From NCBI RefSeq assembly GCF_003386095.1, contig NZ_QREG01000001.1, forward strand, positions 310,001-374,000: a DNA stretch of 64,000 nucleotides. The letters are read 5' to 3'. A model generated the notes under the pieces. That model did not search any database and was not told the DNA's origin. It saw nothing but the letters and a program-made list of their open reading frames with translations. The stretch is from Marinoscillum furvescens DSM 4134. Its GTDB lineage: Bacteria; Bacteroidota; Bacteroidia; Cytophagales; Cyclobacteriaceae. This document shows, in pieces, positions 34,714-44,069 of the stretch. Made by a program: the position numbers and the translations under genes. Each line of letters begins with the position of its first letter. Positions within the stretch are counted from its first letter, which is position 1.

Positions 34714-35538
34714 CTAGTCTCCGAACCTAAATTTTCTCGCCAGCGAATCGGGCAACATAGCTGACAATTCTTTGGGTGTCTTTCCACAGATACTTTTAAA
34801 ATCCCGGATAAAATGGGCCTGATCATGATATCCTACCTCATAAGCCAACCGTCCAAGATTTTCATCAGTTTGCTCCATCAGGGTAAGCACCTGGTTAAAC
34901 CGCACAAGCTTTAGAAACTTTTTTGGGGACATCCCCATGTGCCGATTAAACATGTTGCTGAGGTGACGGGTACTGTAACCCAAAAAATCAGCCAAATCCT
35001 CCACCGACAGCAGGTGCCCATCCGGAGCGATGAGCCGATCATGCACTTTCTGAAAGTCTGCTAAAAAGGCATTGCTCCGGAGCCGGGATTTCACAAAATC
35101 ACCGATCTGCTGAAATCCAAGCTGGTCATCATCTTCTGGAAAATTGACCTCTTCCTCCACATTTTCGAATCCCTTCAGCGTGTTTACCCTCACGAAGTTG
35201 TTCATAAAATCTCCTGATCCAATAGAGAAAATCAGACTGAGGTAAACAGGATAAATATTGGCTCCTACCACTTTAAAGGGTCCGTGCTTAAACTCTAGAG
35301 AAGTATTTCCATAGCCTGCATAAAAACTATTTTCAAACACTACTTCACCTACAGGTTCGCCCAAAAACTGACCCTGAATATCATACCCCCGAGGAAACAA
35401 ATAGCTCAATGATGGTGTACCATCGGGCAACAAAAAATCTGTAGTAATTTCATTAGCTGTATAATCGATTACAAAAAACTTTTTCACTACCCCCTTCAAA
35501 TCCTCTGAAGGAAGTTGTTCGTAGTAGTTGAAACTCAT
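34714..35538 (-). CDS. AraC-family transcription regulator
   Basis: A 274-residue regulator. The N-terminal part (residues 1-150) has a small beta-barrel-like sensing region of the DUF6597 type with no recognised ligand. The C-terminal AraC HTH pair occupies about 175-268, with LSVEDLADFLGYSTRHLSNMFNRHMGMSP and LAYEVGYHDQAHFIRDFKSICGKTPKEL. It converges with the sigma gene, ending 56 bp beyond it. Effector and targets cannot be deduced. Confidence 0.92.
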   Translation of the reverse strand: MSFNYYEQLPSEDLKGVVKKFFVIDYTANEITTDFLLPDGTPSLSYLFPRGYDIQGQFLGEPVGEVVFENSFYAGYGNTSLEFKHGPFKVVGANIYPVYLSLIFSIGSGDFMNNFVRVNTLKGFENVEEEVNFPEDDDQLGFQQIGDFVKSRLRSNAFLADFQKVHDRLIAPDGHLLSVEDLADFLGYSTRHLSNMFNRHMGMSPKKFLKLVRFNQVLTLMEQTDENLGRLAYEVGYHDQAHFIRDFKSICGKTPKELSAMLPDSLARKFRFGD

Positions 35539-35623
35539 TATAAAACGGCATTATGGTCGGGTAAAAAGTATTTCACAAACAATAGTCGGGCCAACTGCTA
35601 CTTAATAACCGATTTTTCCGCCT

Positions 35624-36598
35624 TCAGGGCAAGCAATCCAGCATATTATTCACCTCCAGATCATTACCACACCTAAAATGCCCAAGGGGACAAGCTTTTT
35701 TTCCAGAAATACCACAAGGCTTACAGGTTAGTCCCTTTACCTCTACCACAAAATGCCGATCTGAAAGCGGCCCAAAGCCTAATCCCGGTGATGTGGAACA
35801 AAACACTGCACAGACGGGAGCACCCACAGCAGATGCAAAATGCATTGGAGCTGAATCATTTACGTAGTTCATCTCTGCGTCTTGCATCAGTGCAGCTGAT
35901 GCTCGCATAGATAGCAGTCCAGCCTGAGAAGTAACGTACTTATGGGACGTCCGCTTCAAAATCTCTACACACAATTCCTCATCAGATTTGGCTCCCAGCA
36001 AATACACCTTCCACGCCCCAGGCAAGCGATCGAGTAATTCTACCCATTTTTCTACCGGTACTTGCTTGGTGGGCCATACCGAACCAGGCGAAACCGTAAC
36101 ATACGGTTTACTCTTCAAATGAGTCACTTTTTCGCTCACGTCCGCCACATACATTTTCGGATGATGCGGCTCTGCATCTGTAATGCTGGCTATCAGCTCC
36201 TGATTACGGGCTATTTCATGCCGCCCATCCATCAGATGGGTTACGCGCTCATCAAAAAGGTAACTCAGAGGGTTTTGGCGAAAGCCCACCACATATCCTG
36301 CTCCAGACAATGCTGCAATCAATCCACTGCTAAGGTACCGATGGACATTCACCACTAAATCATACTTTCTACTACGTACCAATCGTAGGATGTTCATTAG
36401 TCCTCTCCACTTTCGCTGTTGCTTGTTCCACATCAGCACTTCACGCACTTTGGGGTTGTGAGCAAGTACTTCTTCATTGCCTTTGCGTAACAAAAAATCT
36501 ATCTGAGCATCAGGATGATACACCTTGATTTTCTCAATAAGCGATGTAGCCAGGACCACATCCCCTATGTAGGCCGTTTGGATGATGAGTATTTGCAT
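35624..36598 (-). CDS. Glycosyltransferase family 9 (heptosyltransferase-like)
   Basis: A 324-residue cytoplasmic GT-B fold enzyme transferring an ADP-heptose-type sugar to a lipid-linked acceptor in LPS or glycan synthesis. Family marks are QTAYIGDVVLATSL at the N terminus, the VSPGSVWPTKQVP nucleotide site and the NDSAPMHFASAVGAPVCAVF loop. The C terminus carries a Cys-rich motif CKPCGISGKKACPLGHFRC, shared with the other GT9 of the window. ATG 36598 is chosen because the family starts there, though the frame is open to 36679. Divergent from the M16 peptidase gene. Confidence 0.88.
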   Translation of the reverse strand: MQILIIQTAYIGDVVLATSLIEKIKVYHPDAQIDFLLRKGNEEVLAHNPKVREVLMWNKQQRKWRGLMNILRLVRSRKYDLVVNVHRYLSSGLIAALSGAGYVVGFRQNPLSYLFDERVTHLMDGRHEIARNQELIASITDAEPHHPKMYVADVSEKVTHLKSKPYVTVSPGSVWPTKQVPVEKWVELLDRLPGAWKVYLLGAKSDEELCVEILKRTSHKYVTSQAGLLSMRASAALMQDAEMNYVNDSAPMHFASAVGAPVCAVFCSTSPGLGFGPLSDRHFVVEVKGLTCKPCGISGKKACPLGHFRCGNDLEVNNMLDCLP

Positions 36599-36641
36599 TC
36601 GGTGGGTAAAAGCAAGGTAAATGTAGTAAATTTGCGCCCCT

Positions 36642-37874
36642 ATGGAGGAGCACGAGTTGATAGAGTTGCCTAATGGCATCAGGATAGTTCACAAACAAAT
36701 CACCAATACCAAAATAGCGCATGTGGGCATCATGCTGGACATTGGCAGTAGAGATGAGTTTCCGGAGGAGCAAGGCCTGGCCCACTTTTGGGAACACATG
36801 GCCTTTAAAGGCACCAAAAAACGCAGAGCTTTCCATATCATCAACCGGCTGGACTCTTTAGGAGGTGAGCTGAATGCCTACACTACACGTGAAAAAATCT
36901 GCTTCTATGCCTCCTTACTAGACAATCATCTGGACAAAGCCGTAGAGCTACTTGCAGACATCACGTTCAACAGCACCTTTCCTCTTAAAGAAATCGAAAA
37001 AGAGCGGATGGTCATTTTAGAAGAAATGGCAATGTATCGTGATACTCCGGAAGACGCCATTCAGGATGATTTTGACGAGCAGGTATTTCATGGTCATCCA
37101 CTGGGTAAAAACATCCTGGGTACGCCCGCCACGGTAGGGAGTTTTCAGCAGGCAGACTTTCTAAACTTCCTGCAGCGCAACCTCAACACCGAAAAAATCA
37201 TACTTTCTAGTGTAGGAAACTACTCCATCAAAAAGCTGCAGCGTCTGGTAGAAAAACACATCAAGCCTGTGCCTCACAAAAACCACACACCACAGCGCAA
37301 CTATTTTGAATCCTACAAGCCTACTATTCATACCGTAAAGAAACCGATCACCCAGGCGCATGTGGCCATAGGCCGTACCAGCTACAGCCTCAAGGATGAA
37401 AACCGTATTCCGTTTTTCTTGCTGGTCAACATTCTGGGAGGTCCCAGCATGAATTCGCGACTAAACCTATCGCTGCGCGAAAAGCATGGATTTGTCTATG
37501 GTATAGACGCCAACTACACACCATACTTTGAAACCGGGAGCTTTGGGATCTACTTTGCCACCGACCCCAAAAACCTCAAAAAGAGCCTGAAGCTGGTACA
37601 AAAAGAGCTGGACCTACTTAAGCAAAAGCCTATGGGCAACCTACAGCTACACAAAGCAAAGCAGCAGCTGAAAGGGCAACTAGCCATGAGTGAGGAAAAC
37701 AACAATGCCATGATGCTCATGATGGCCAAAAGCATACTCGACCTCAATAAAATCCCGGATATCAACCACATCTTCCGCCAAATAGACGCCACCACCAGCG
37801 ATCAGCTGATGGAATTGGCCCGAGTAAATTTCTCTATGGAAAACATGTGCCAATTAACCTACCTTCCTGAATAG
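36642..37874 (+). CDS. M16 family zinc metallopeptidase
   Basis: A 410-residue insulinase/processing-peptidase-like protein in the cytoplasm (no signal peptide). The zinc-binding HxxEH is H48-F-W-E51-H52 in LAHFWEHMAFKG, with the distal Glu in the KERMVILEEMAMY region near residue 125. C-terminal domain with the YxxxxxxxR-type substrate loop (GGPSMNSRLNLSLREKHGFVYGI). Typical size is one two-domain subunit, acting as a dimer; bacterial members degrade short peptides. TAAATTTG (36627-36634) is a possible -7 box directly before the start. Confidence 0.92.
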   Translation: MEEHELIELPNGIRIVHKQITNTKIAHVGIMLDIGSRDEFPEEQGLAHFWEHMAFKGTKKRRAFHIINRLDSLGGELNAYTTREKICFYASLLDNHLDKAVELLADITFNSTFPLKEIEKERMVILEEMAMYRDTPEDAIQDDFDEQVFHGHPLGKNILGTPATVGSFQQADFLNFLQRNLNTEKIILSSVGNYSIKKLQRLVEKHIKPVPHKNHTPQRNYFESYKPTIHTVKKPITQAHVAIGRTSYSLKDENRIPFFLLVNILGGPSMNSRLNLSLREKHGFVYGIDANYTPYFETGSFGIYFATDPKNLKKSLKLVQKELDLLKQKPMGNLQLHKAKQQLKGQLAMSEENNNAMMLMMAKSILDLNKIPDINHIFRQIDATTSDQLMELARVNFSMENMCQLTYLPE

Positions 37875-37905
37875 GTACACGCTAGAATTCTGTTATTTTT
37901 ACGAC

Positions 37906-38544
37906 ATGGATTTTCTCCCTGCCGAACTCGACCAATATGTAGCAGCGCATACAGCTCCCGAACCGGAGCTGCTACGCCAAATCAGCCGCGAAACGCACCT
38001 GGAGGTACTGAAGCCTCGCATGCTATCTGGTCATTTGCAAGGCCGAACTCTGGCTATGCTTGCCCATATGGTACAGCCCAAATACATCCTGGAAATCGGT
38101 ACTTATACCGGCTACTCCGCTCTCTGCCTAGCAGAAGGGCTCACGAGTGGTGGCCAGCTCGTCACGATAGACGTAAACGAAGAACTGGAAAGACGAGTGA
38201 AAAACTACTTTGCCCAGTCTCCCTACCGGGACCAAATAGAACTTCGCATAGGCAATGCACAAGAAATCATACCAACGCTGAGTTATACCTGGGACATGGT
38301 TTTTATAGATGCTGACAAACAGTCCTATTCCCGCTATTTTGAGCTCACCCTCCCACAGGTAAGAAAAGGTGGGTTCATCATTATCGACAATGTACTTTGG
38401 AGTGGCAAAGTATTTGACGAAAGTAAATCAGACAAAGCCACACTTTCGATGCGTGCATTCAACCAAATGGTCCATGATCATCCTGACGTAGAAAACGTGT
38501 TGCTGCCAATTCGTGACGGTCTAATGGTGCTCAGAAAACTATGA
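37906..38544 (+). CDS. O-methyltransferase, class I SAM-dependent (TrmR/CCoAOMT-like)
   Basis: A 212-residue cytoplasmic methyltransferase of the caffeoyl-CoA OMT/YrrM family. Visible are ILEIGTYTGYSALCLAEGL (SAM motif I), VTIDVNEE, the metal-binding DADK in MVFIDADKQSYSRYF, and IIIDNVLWSGKV. Bacterial members such as TrmR methylate ho5U34 of tRNA to mo5U, and TrhO, which makes ho5U, is encoded at 13.3 kb; a tRNA role is therefore plausible but unproven. It overlaps the following lytic transglycosylase gene by 4 bases (ATGA). Confidence 0.85.
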   Translation: MDFLPAELDQYVAAHTAPEPELLRQISRETHLEVLKPRMLSGHLQGRTLAMLAHMVQPKYILEIGTYTGYSALCLAEGLTSGGQLVTIDVNEELERRVKNYFAQSPYRDQIELRIGNAQEIIPTLSYTWDMVFIDADKQSYSRYFELTLPQVRKGGFIIIDNVLWSGKVFDESKSDKATLSMRAFNQMVHDHPDVENVLLPIRDGLMVLRKL

Positions 38545-40706
38545 GGATACTTCTGTTCGGACTGCTTATTTTCTGCATTTGGGCACCTACCACTCAGGCT
38601 CAAGCCCCCACAGTACCAGCATCTATCAAAATAGCCGGTGTGCACCTCAAGCTCACCAGTGGAGCTCGTGATGAGATTCAGAAAGACGTCAATGCCCTGC
38701 GCGCAAGTGATAAGTATTTTCGGATCAAGCTCGATCGGGTCAACCTCTATTTTCCGATCATCGAGCGTATTCTCAAAGAAGAAGGCGTACCTGAAGACAT
38801 CAAATACCTCTCCGTACAGGAAAGCGCACTTATTTCAGACGCTGTAAGCTCAGCCAATGCAGTCGGGTACTGGCAGTTTAAGGATTTTACCGGTAGGGAA
38901 GTAGGCCTCCGAGTGGACAATAAAGTGGACGAACGCAAAAACATTGTAGCTGCCACCCATGGTGCTGCCAAGTACTTTAAGCGCAACAACTTTTATTTTA
39001 AGAACTGGATATACTCCGTCAGTGCCTATCAGGCTGGTCCCGGAGGAGCCAAAAAATATGTAGACAAAGAAAACTACGGAAAAGACCGCCTCACCATCAC
39101 CAAAAATACGCACTGGTATGTCTTGCGGTTTATTGCCCATGTGATCGCTTTCAAAGATGAAGTAGGCGGACCTCACAGCGAAGGGCTGCGCCTGAAAGAA
39201 TACACCAAAGGAGCTGGAAAATCTCTCAATGACATAGCCGAAGAACTGGGCGTAGACGCAGACCTCCTCAAAGACTACAACAAGTGGCTACGGCACGGCA
39301 GAATTCCCGAGGACAAGCCCTACACGGTAATCGTACCCGTAAAAGGCAAATCTCCAAAAGGGCTCCAAAAGGACGATGAACGTCCACTCACACGCACCAT
39401 TGAAACTCCTAAGTCAACCCCTACAAAATATCCTGAGCAGATTGCGGGGGGCTTTGCCACGGGGCAAAAAACGCTATTTATCAAAATCAATGGAATAGAG
39501 GCGGTCATGGCCTCCAAAGGTGACAATATCGTGAGTTTGGCTATGAAAAGTGGGGTTAGCAGCACGCGCCTGATGAAGTATAATGACCTACGGGAAGGAC
39601 AGAGCATTCAAGAGGGAGAGATTTACTACATCCGAAACAAAAAGAACCGCTCAGCCATACGCTACCATGTAGCTCAGTATGGAGAAAGCCTTTGGGACAT
39701 CTCACAGAAATACGGCATCAAGCTCAAAAAACTGGCACGCAAAAACCGAATGGAAACTACAGACCCTGTAAAGCCAGGCAGGCTCATGTGGCTCCGAAAA
39801 AAGCGACCTAAAAGTACACCTATAGAATATCACGAAGTGCGTAAACCTCAACCAACCACCACCAAACCAAGCACACCAAAACGAGCTATCGCAAAAACCA
39901 AAAGCACCAAAACTCGCCCTGAGCCTGAGCCAGAAGACACCAAGCCTCAGGTGGTTATCCCAGCTAACAGCGAAAAAATCTTACACGTGGTACAGCCTAA
40001 AGAATCTCTATATGCGATCAGTGGGCGATATGGAGTGGAAATTGTGGCGATCATGGACTGGAACAATCTGAAACAAACAGCCCTGAGCCCCGGACAAGAG
40101 CTGGTGATATATGCAAGTAAAACCGCGCTGGATGCCGCAGAAGAAGAAGCCGAGACACCAGCAGACACACCATCTCCTAATCACTCCAACACCCATGTGG
40201 TGCAACCGGGCGAATCGCTATGGGCTATCAGCAAACGATACGGAGTAACTGTAGATGAACTAAAAAGCTGGAATAACCTACCTGACGGTACCATCTCTAT
40301 AGGACAGGAACTGCACCTGACCAGACCAGCAAAAGAGGAAGAAAATCAGCAGTCAGAAACTCAGACATCACCACCTGAGAAAGCAGCCACTCCAATACAC
40401 GAAGTACAGCCGGGCGAATCGCTTTGGGCCATAGCTCAAAAATACAATCTGACGCTGGACGAACTCCGACTGTGGAATGGGTTAGCTGACGGTGATCAGC
40501 TAAGTATCGGACAAAATCTGGTGCTCCAGGCACCTGAAAAACTCCCCCAGCCTAAACCCACCTACAAGACGTATATCGTACGGGGAGGTGACAGTCTGTA
40601 CAAAATCGCCAGACAGCATGGCATGACTGTGGAAGAGCTCAAACAGCTTAATGGTCTGACCTCAAACGCACTTTCTGTAGGAGATGAGCTAAAGGTGACC
40701 CAGTAA
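38541..40706 (+). CDS. LysM-containing lytic transglycosylase (MltD-like)
   Basis: A 721-residue periplasmic enzyme cleaving peptidoglycan glycan strands. A signal peptide ends around residue 20. Residues 60-230 are the SLT domain, with catalytic E94 in SVQESALISD, the YWQFKDFTGREVGL motif and SAYQAGPG. The C-terminal two thirds hold six LysM or LysM-like units; the last four, at about 475-525, 552-595, 615-660 and 675-721, fit the consensus well (VQPGESLWAISKRYGV and similar), separated by Pro/Thr-rich linkers. Translation is coupled to the upstream methyltransferase gene. Confidence 0.94.
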   Translation: MRILLFGLLIFCIWAPTTQAQAPTVPASIKIAGVHLKLTSGARDEIQKDVNALRASDKYFRIKLDRVNLYFPIIERILKEEGVPEDIKYLSVQESALISDAVSSANAVGYWQFKDFTGREVGLRVDNKVDERKNIVAATHGAAKYFKRNNFYFKNWIYSVSAYQAGPGGAKKYVDKENYGKDRLTITKNTHWYVLRFIAHVIAFKDEVGGPHSEGLRLKEYTKGAGKSLNDIAEELGVDADLLKDYNKWLRHGRIPEDKPYTVIVPVKGKSPKGLQKDDERPLTRTIETPKSTPTKYPEQIAGGFATGQKTLFIKINGIEAVMASKGDNIVSLAMKSGVSSTRLMKYNDLREGQSIQEGEIYYIRNKKNRSAIRYHVAQYGESLWDISQKYGIKLKKLARKNRMETTDPVKPGRLMWLRKKRPKSTPIEYHEVRKPQPTTTKPSTPKRAIAKTKSTKTRPEPEPEDTKPQVVIPANSEKILHVVQPKESLYAISGRYGVEIVAIMDWNNLKQTALSPGQELVIYASKTALDAAEEEAETPADTPSPNHSNTHVVQPGESLWAISKRYGVTVDELKSWNNLPDGTISIGQELHLTRPAKEEENQQSETQTSPPEKAATPIHEVQPGESLWAIAQKYNLTLDELRLWNGLADGDQLSIGQNLVLQAPEKLPQPKPTYKTYIVRGGDSLYKIARQHGMTVEELKQLNGLTSNALSVGDELKVTQ

Positions 40707-40709
40707 AGC

Positions 40710-41063
40710 CTACGAAGCTTTGATTTGCTCCATCGCCTCTTGCAATGCCCCCACCGTAGGTGGCTTAGCGATAAAGCTCACCGCGTTCAGGTCCATCACG
40801 GCCTGTCGGGTAGTTTCATTACCAGATATTACTATTATTTTTTTAGGCTTTACGAGCGCTTTCATGATATCAATACCACTCAGCTCTGGCATTTCCACAT
40901 CCAGGAAAATGACATCAGGCTGATCGAGAATGATTCCTGCGGCTCCCCTAATAGGATCGTTGTATGTGCTGACCAACTCTAGCTCAGGTATTCTTTCAGA
41001 TAACCGTTTTATTATGAGCGTGGCGGTTGGGTCGTCATCAATAGCTATGGCTCTTAATTTCAT
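40710..41063 (-). CDS. Single-domain response regulator
   Basis: A 117-residue receiver-only protein: acidic pair D9-D10-D11 region in AIDDDPT, phospho-acceptor D55 in VIFLDVEMPELSG, and Lys in SFIAKPP. No output domain, so it acts by protein-protein contact (CheY-like or phosphorelay). ATG 41063 matches the family start (an in-frame ATG at 41114 adds a leader). No kinase is adjacent. Its 3' end nearly meets that of the transglycosylase gene (3-bp gap). Confidence 0.88.
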   Translation of the reverse strand: MKLRAIAIDDDPTATLIIKRLSERIPELELVSTYNDPIRGAAGIILDQPDVIFLDVEMPELSGIDIMKALVKPKKIIVISGNETTRQAVMDLNAVSFIAKPPTVGALQEAMEQIKAS

Positions 41064-41158
41064 CACCGTTGGGTTCTTAATTGCCAAGTTTGAGTAAAAC
41101 CCACGGAAAATCAAGGACTTATCGGTGAACGCTGAAAAAACGAAGATTAAAAAATGGA

Positions 41159-42843
41159 TTAGTATTCAAAATCGAGTCCCAACCGTTCTTTCAACTCTCT
41201 GAGTGCGGGATTTTGCTCGCTCATGTATTCATACTTCTCTTTACTGGTATAGAGCTGTCGTTTGTGCTCGGGCTCGCGCACTTCACGTTCCATCTGTATG
41301 AGTGTGTTACTGAGCTTTTTACGGAAAAACTGAATCACATCAGCCTCAAACTTATCCAGGATACTTGCCTCTAGCGGGCTTTCCATCAGGATCTTGATGT
41401 TGTGTTCTCCTGACTTTTCCATAACCCGGTCCAGCACCAGCTTTTCGGTATCCGTTGCGCCATTGCTGATGCGGTGGCTTTTGAAAGCTTCCCAGGTGAT
41501 TTTCACTAGCTGATCATCAAATGGAGTAGTCTTTTCCTCCAGTACAGGTTTTTTCACCTCCTCCTTGACTTCCTCTGCCTTGGCAGGCTTTTTCTTAGGG
41601 ATCAGACTTGGTGTTTCCTTTTTTTCTGGATCACGAGGTGTACCTGGGGGTCGGAGCTTTGGTGTGGTTGGAGCAGTAGAAGTACCCGCCGGTCCGGCCG
41701 ATGCATCCTGCTCTTGTTCTACACTGCTACTTTTTTTTTTGCTCCATCAGAGGAGCTACCGCCTGTGCGGCCTAGTTGGATGGCACGATTGAGCTGCGAG
41801 AGCTTCATCAGACACAGTTCCACATGTAGTCGCTGGTTTTTGCTTTGCTTGTAGTTCAGATCCACCTGATTCATCAGGTTGAGGCCCGTCAGCAAAAATG
41901 AAGTCCCCAGCGCATTGGACTGCTCCTGGTATTTGTCTTTTAAGTTTTCAGGCACCTCCATCAACTTTAGCGTTTCTGGATTTTTACACACCAGCAAATT
42001 TCTAAAGTGCTCCTGAAGGCCTATCAGAAAGTTGTGCCCATCAAAACCCTGACGAAGAATCTCGTCAAACATCAGCAAAGCACCAGACATGTCTTCCTCC
42101 TTGAAGAAGTCTCCAAGCTTGAAGTAATAGTCATAATCCAGAATATGGAGGTTCTGAATAGCATTCTGGTAAGTGACCTTATTGTCTGAAGAAAACGTAA
42201 CGATCAGGTCAAAGATGGACAGAGCATCACGCATGGCTCCGTCGGCCTTTTGAGCGATCAGATGCAGGGCTTCGGGCTCAGCATCTACGCCTTCATTCTT
42301 AGCTATTTTTTGCAACTGCTCCACCATGTCATTGATCTCGATTCTATTGAAATCGTAAATCTGACATCTGGACAGAATGGTAGGAATTACTTTGTGCTTT
42401 TCGGTAGTAGCCAAAATAAAAATGGCATACGAAGGAGGCTCTTCCAATGTCTTCAGAAAGGCATTGAAAGCCGCCGTGGACAGCATGTGCACCTCATCGA
42501 TGATGTACACTTTGTATTTCCCCTGCTGAGGTGGGTAGCGTACCTGATCGATCAGGTTTCGAATATCGTCTACTGAGTTGTTAGACGCTGCATCGAGCTC
42601 ATAGATATTGAAGTTGCTGGCAGCAGCATCACCGTTTTCGGCCTCAAACCCATTGACCATGCGCGCCATGATCCGCGCACAAGTGGTCTTACCCACACCA
42701 CGAGGACCACAAAAAAGCAGTGCCTGCGCCAGGTGATCATTGTCAATAGCGTTTTTGAGGGTGGTGGTAATGTGTCCCTGCCCTACTACTTCATCAAACC
42801 CAAGCGGGCGATATTTCCGTGCCGATACTACGAAACTTTCCAC
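41159..42843 (-). CDS. dnaX: DNA polymerase III subunit gamma/tau, -1 frameshift needed for tau
   Basis: Clamp-loader motor of the replisome. Zero frame from ATG 42843 ends at TAG 41719-41721 after 374 residues (gamma-like). AAA+ features: Walker A G46-PRGVGKT-53, Walker B YIIDEVHML, sensor 1 ATTEKH, SRC arginine finger. The frame one base back continues from the A10 run to a stop at 41159 and gives 561 residues, including the tau C-terminal domain (SNTLIQMEREVREP, NPALRELKERLGLDFEY). The four zinc Cys expected at residues 64-77 are absent. A programmed frameshift, transcription slippage or a homopolymer sequencing error could all explain the split. Confidence 0.9.
41672..41740 (-). promoter_or_regulatory. 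Putative dnaX frameshift signal: A10 run plus stem-loop
   Basis: On the coding strand ten A (41740 to 41731) in frame GCA AAA AAA AAA GTA allow -1 slippage; two bases later AGCAGTGTAGAA (41728-41717) can pair with TTCTACTGCT (41681-41672) with a 2-nt bulge, enclosing a small GCCGG/CCGGC hairpin (41688-41698). Slippage at the first seven A would leave a 5-nt spacer, in the range of known -1 sites. Not tested. Confidence 0.6.
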
Positions 42844-42976
42844 GCCGGAAAATTAAGACAAAAGCCATAGAAGCCCAGCAAAAAATGGAAAACAATTCTA
42901 CTAACTTTAGCCACGGAGGCCCTACAGGTAAAACCAATGACTCAGCAAATACCTGCTACCGACCTCTTAAGCAGCT

Positions 42977-43981
42977 ATGGATCAAAAACTTTTGTACGGC
43001 ATACAGCAAATAGGCATAGGGGCAACCGATGTAGAAGCCGCGGCACAGTGGTATGCCCATCACCTCGATGCTACTATCCAGATATTTGACGACTGTACTC
43101 CTGCCACCCACATGGCACCCTATATGGGCGGATCTCCACAAGCCAAACGAGCCATGCTCCTGCTCCACCCAAACGGTGGTGGAGGATTTGAAATCTGGCA
43201 ATATACCAAGCGTAAACCTCAAGCTGATTCTGAACTGGTGATGCCTGGTGATATTGGGATCAACTACTTCAGCATACGAGTGACCAACCTCCAATCCTCA
43301 TATGAGCGGCTATTGGCATTTGCTGTGAGCGAATATGATGACCTGGGGTTTTATATCCGAGATCCCTTTGGCAATCTCATCGAGCTACTGCCTGGCCAAA
43401 GGCCTGGTGGAGTTTGTGGATGTACGATCGGTGTTTCTTCTCTTGCTACAGCCCTTCCGTTTTATCATGCTTTAGGGTTTGATGAGAAACTCGCCACTCA
43501 CGAAAGGCATCACCCTGTCGGGAAAAAGCCATGCAAACAAGTCGTACTCAAGAATAGTAAGCAGTCTGGCGGCCGCTTTGGTGGGTTTTTCGGGCCATCC
43601 GAAATCACGCTCATCCAACTATTAGAAGGTGATCCTAGAAAACCCTACGAAAATCGCTTTTGGGGTGATCCCGGCTATATGCACCTGTGCTTCGATGTAT
43701 ATAACCTCCCCCGATGGGTAGATGAGCAGCAGCAAGCCGGCTTCCCTTTTAGCATTTTGAGCAATCCGGACTTTCGCATGGGGGATGCGGGCGGTCACTG
43801 GGGATATATGGAAGATCCCGATGGCACACTTATAGAAATGGTAGAAACACACCATCTGCCAATAATTAAAAAGATTGGCTGGAAGCTCAACCTCTCCCGT
43901 CGATCTCCGGTGCGCCCTGTCGCACCCTGGATTCTGTGGGCCCTACGCTTCAAAAAGCTCAACCTTCAGCCTAAACCATGA
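42977..43981 (+). CDS. Two-domain VOC (glyoxalase/bleomycin resistance) family protein
   Basis: A 334-residue protein with two VOC beta-alpha-beta-beta-beta domains (about 5-135 and 140-290). Each has the typical end strands, such as DPFGNLIELLPG and DPDGTLIEMVETHH, and the second has HLCFDVYNLPRW. Metal ligands (His, Glu) can be matched in part, but the substrate is unknown; a dioxygenase or lyase role is possible. The C-terminal 35 residues are basic and unusual (RRSPVRPVAPWILWALRFK). Divergent from dnaX, with 133 bp between their start codons. Confidence 0.8.
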   Translation: MDQKLLYGIQQIGIGATDVEAAAQWYAHHLDATIQIFDDCTPATHMAPYMGGSPQAKRAMLLLHPNGGGGFEIWQYTKRKPQADSELVMPGDIGINYFSIRVTNLQSSYERLLAFAVSEYDDLGFYIRDPFGNLIELLPGQRPGGVCGCTIGVSSLATALPFYHALGFDEKLATHERHHPVGKKPCKQVVLKNSKQSGGRFGGFFGPSEITLIQLLEGDPRKPYENRFWGDPGYMHLCFDVYNLPRWVDEQQQAGFPFSILSNPDFRMGDAGGHWGYMEDPDGTLIEMVETHHLPIIKKIGWKLNLSRRSPVRPVAPWILWALRFKKLNLQPKP

Positions 43982-44069
43982 TTTAATCAACCTTTAGCCT
44001 GCTTTTTAGTAATTTTCAAAAAAAACACACCCCTCACGCAACTCACCTGGCACTTTGTGCATCTACCCC

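Noticed and set aside
41159-41557. Tau C terminus as an independent gene starting at GTG 41557
   Set aside because: It continues the -1 frame open up to the A10 run and matches the tau end of DnaX; a separate start is not needed.
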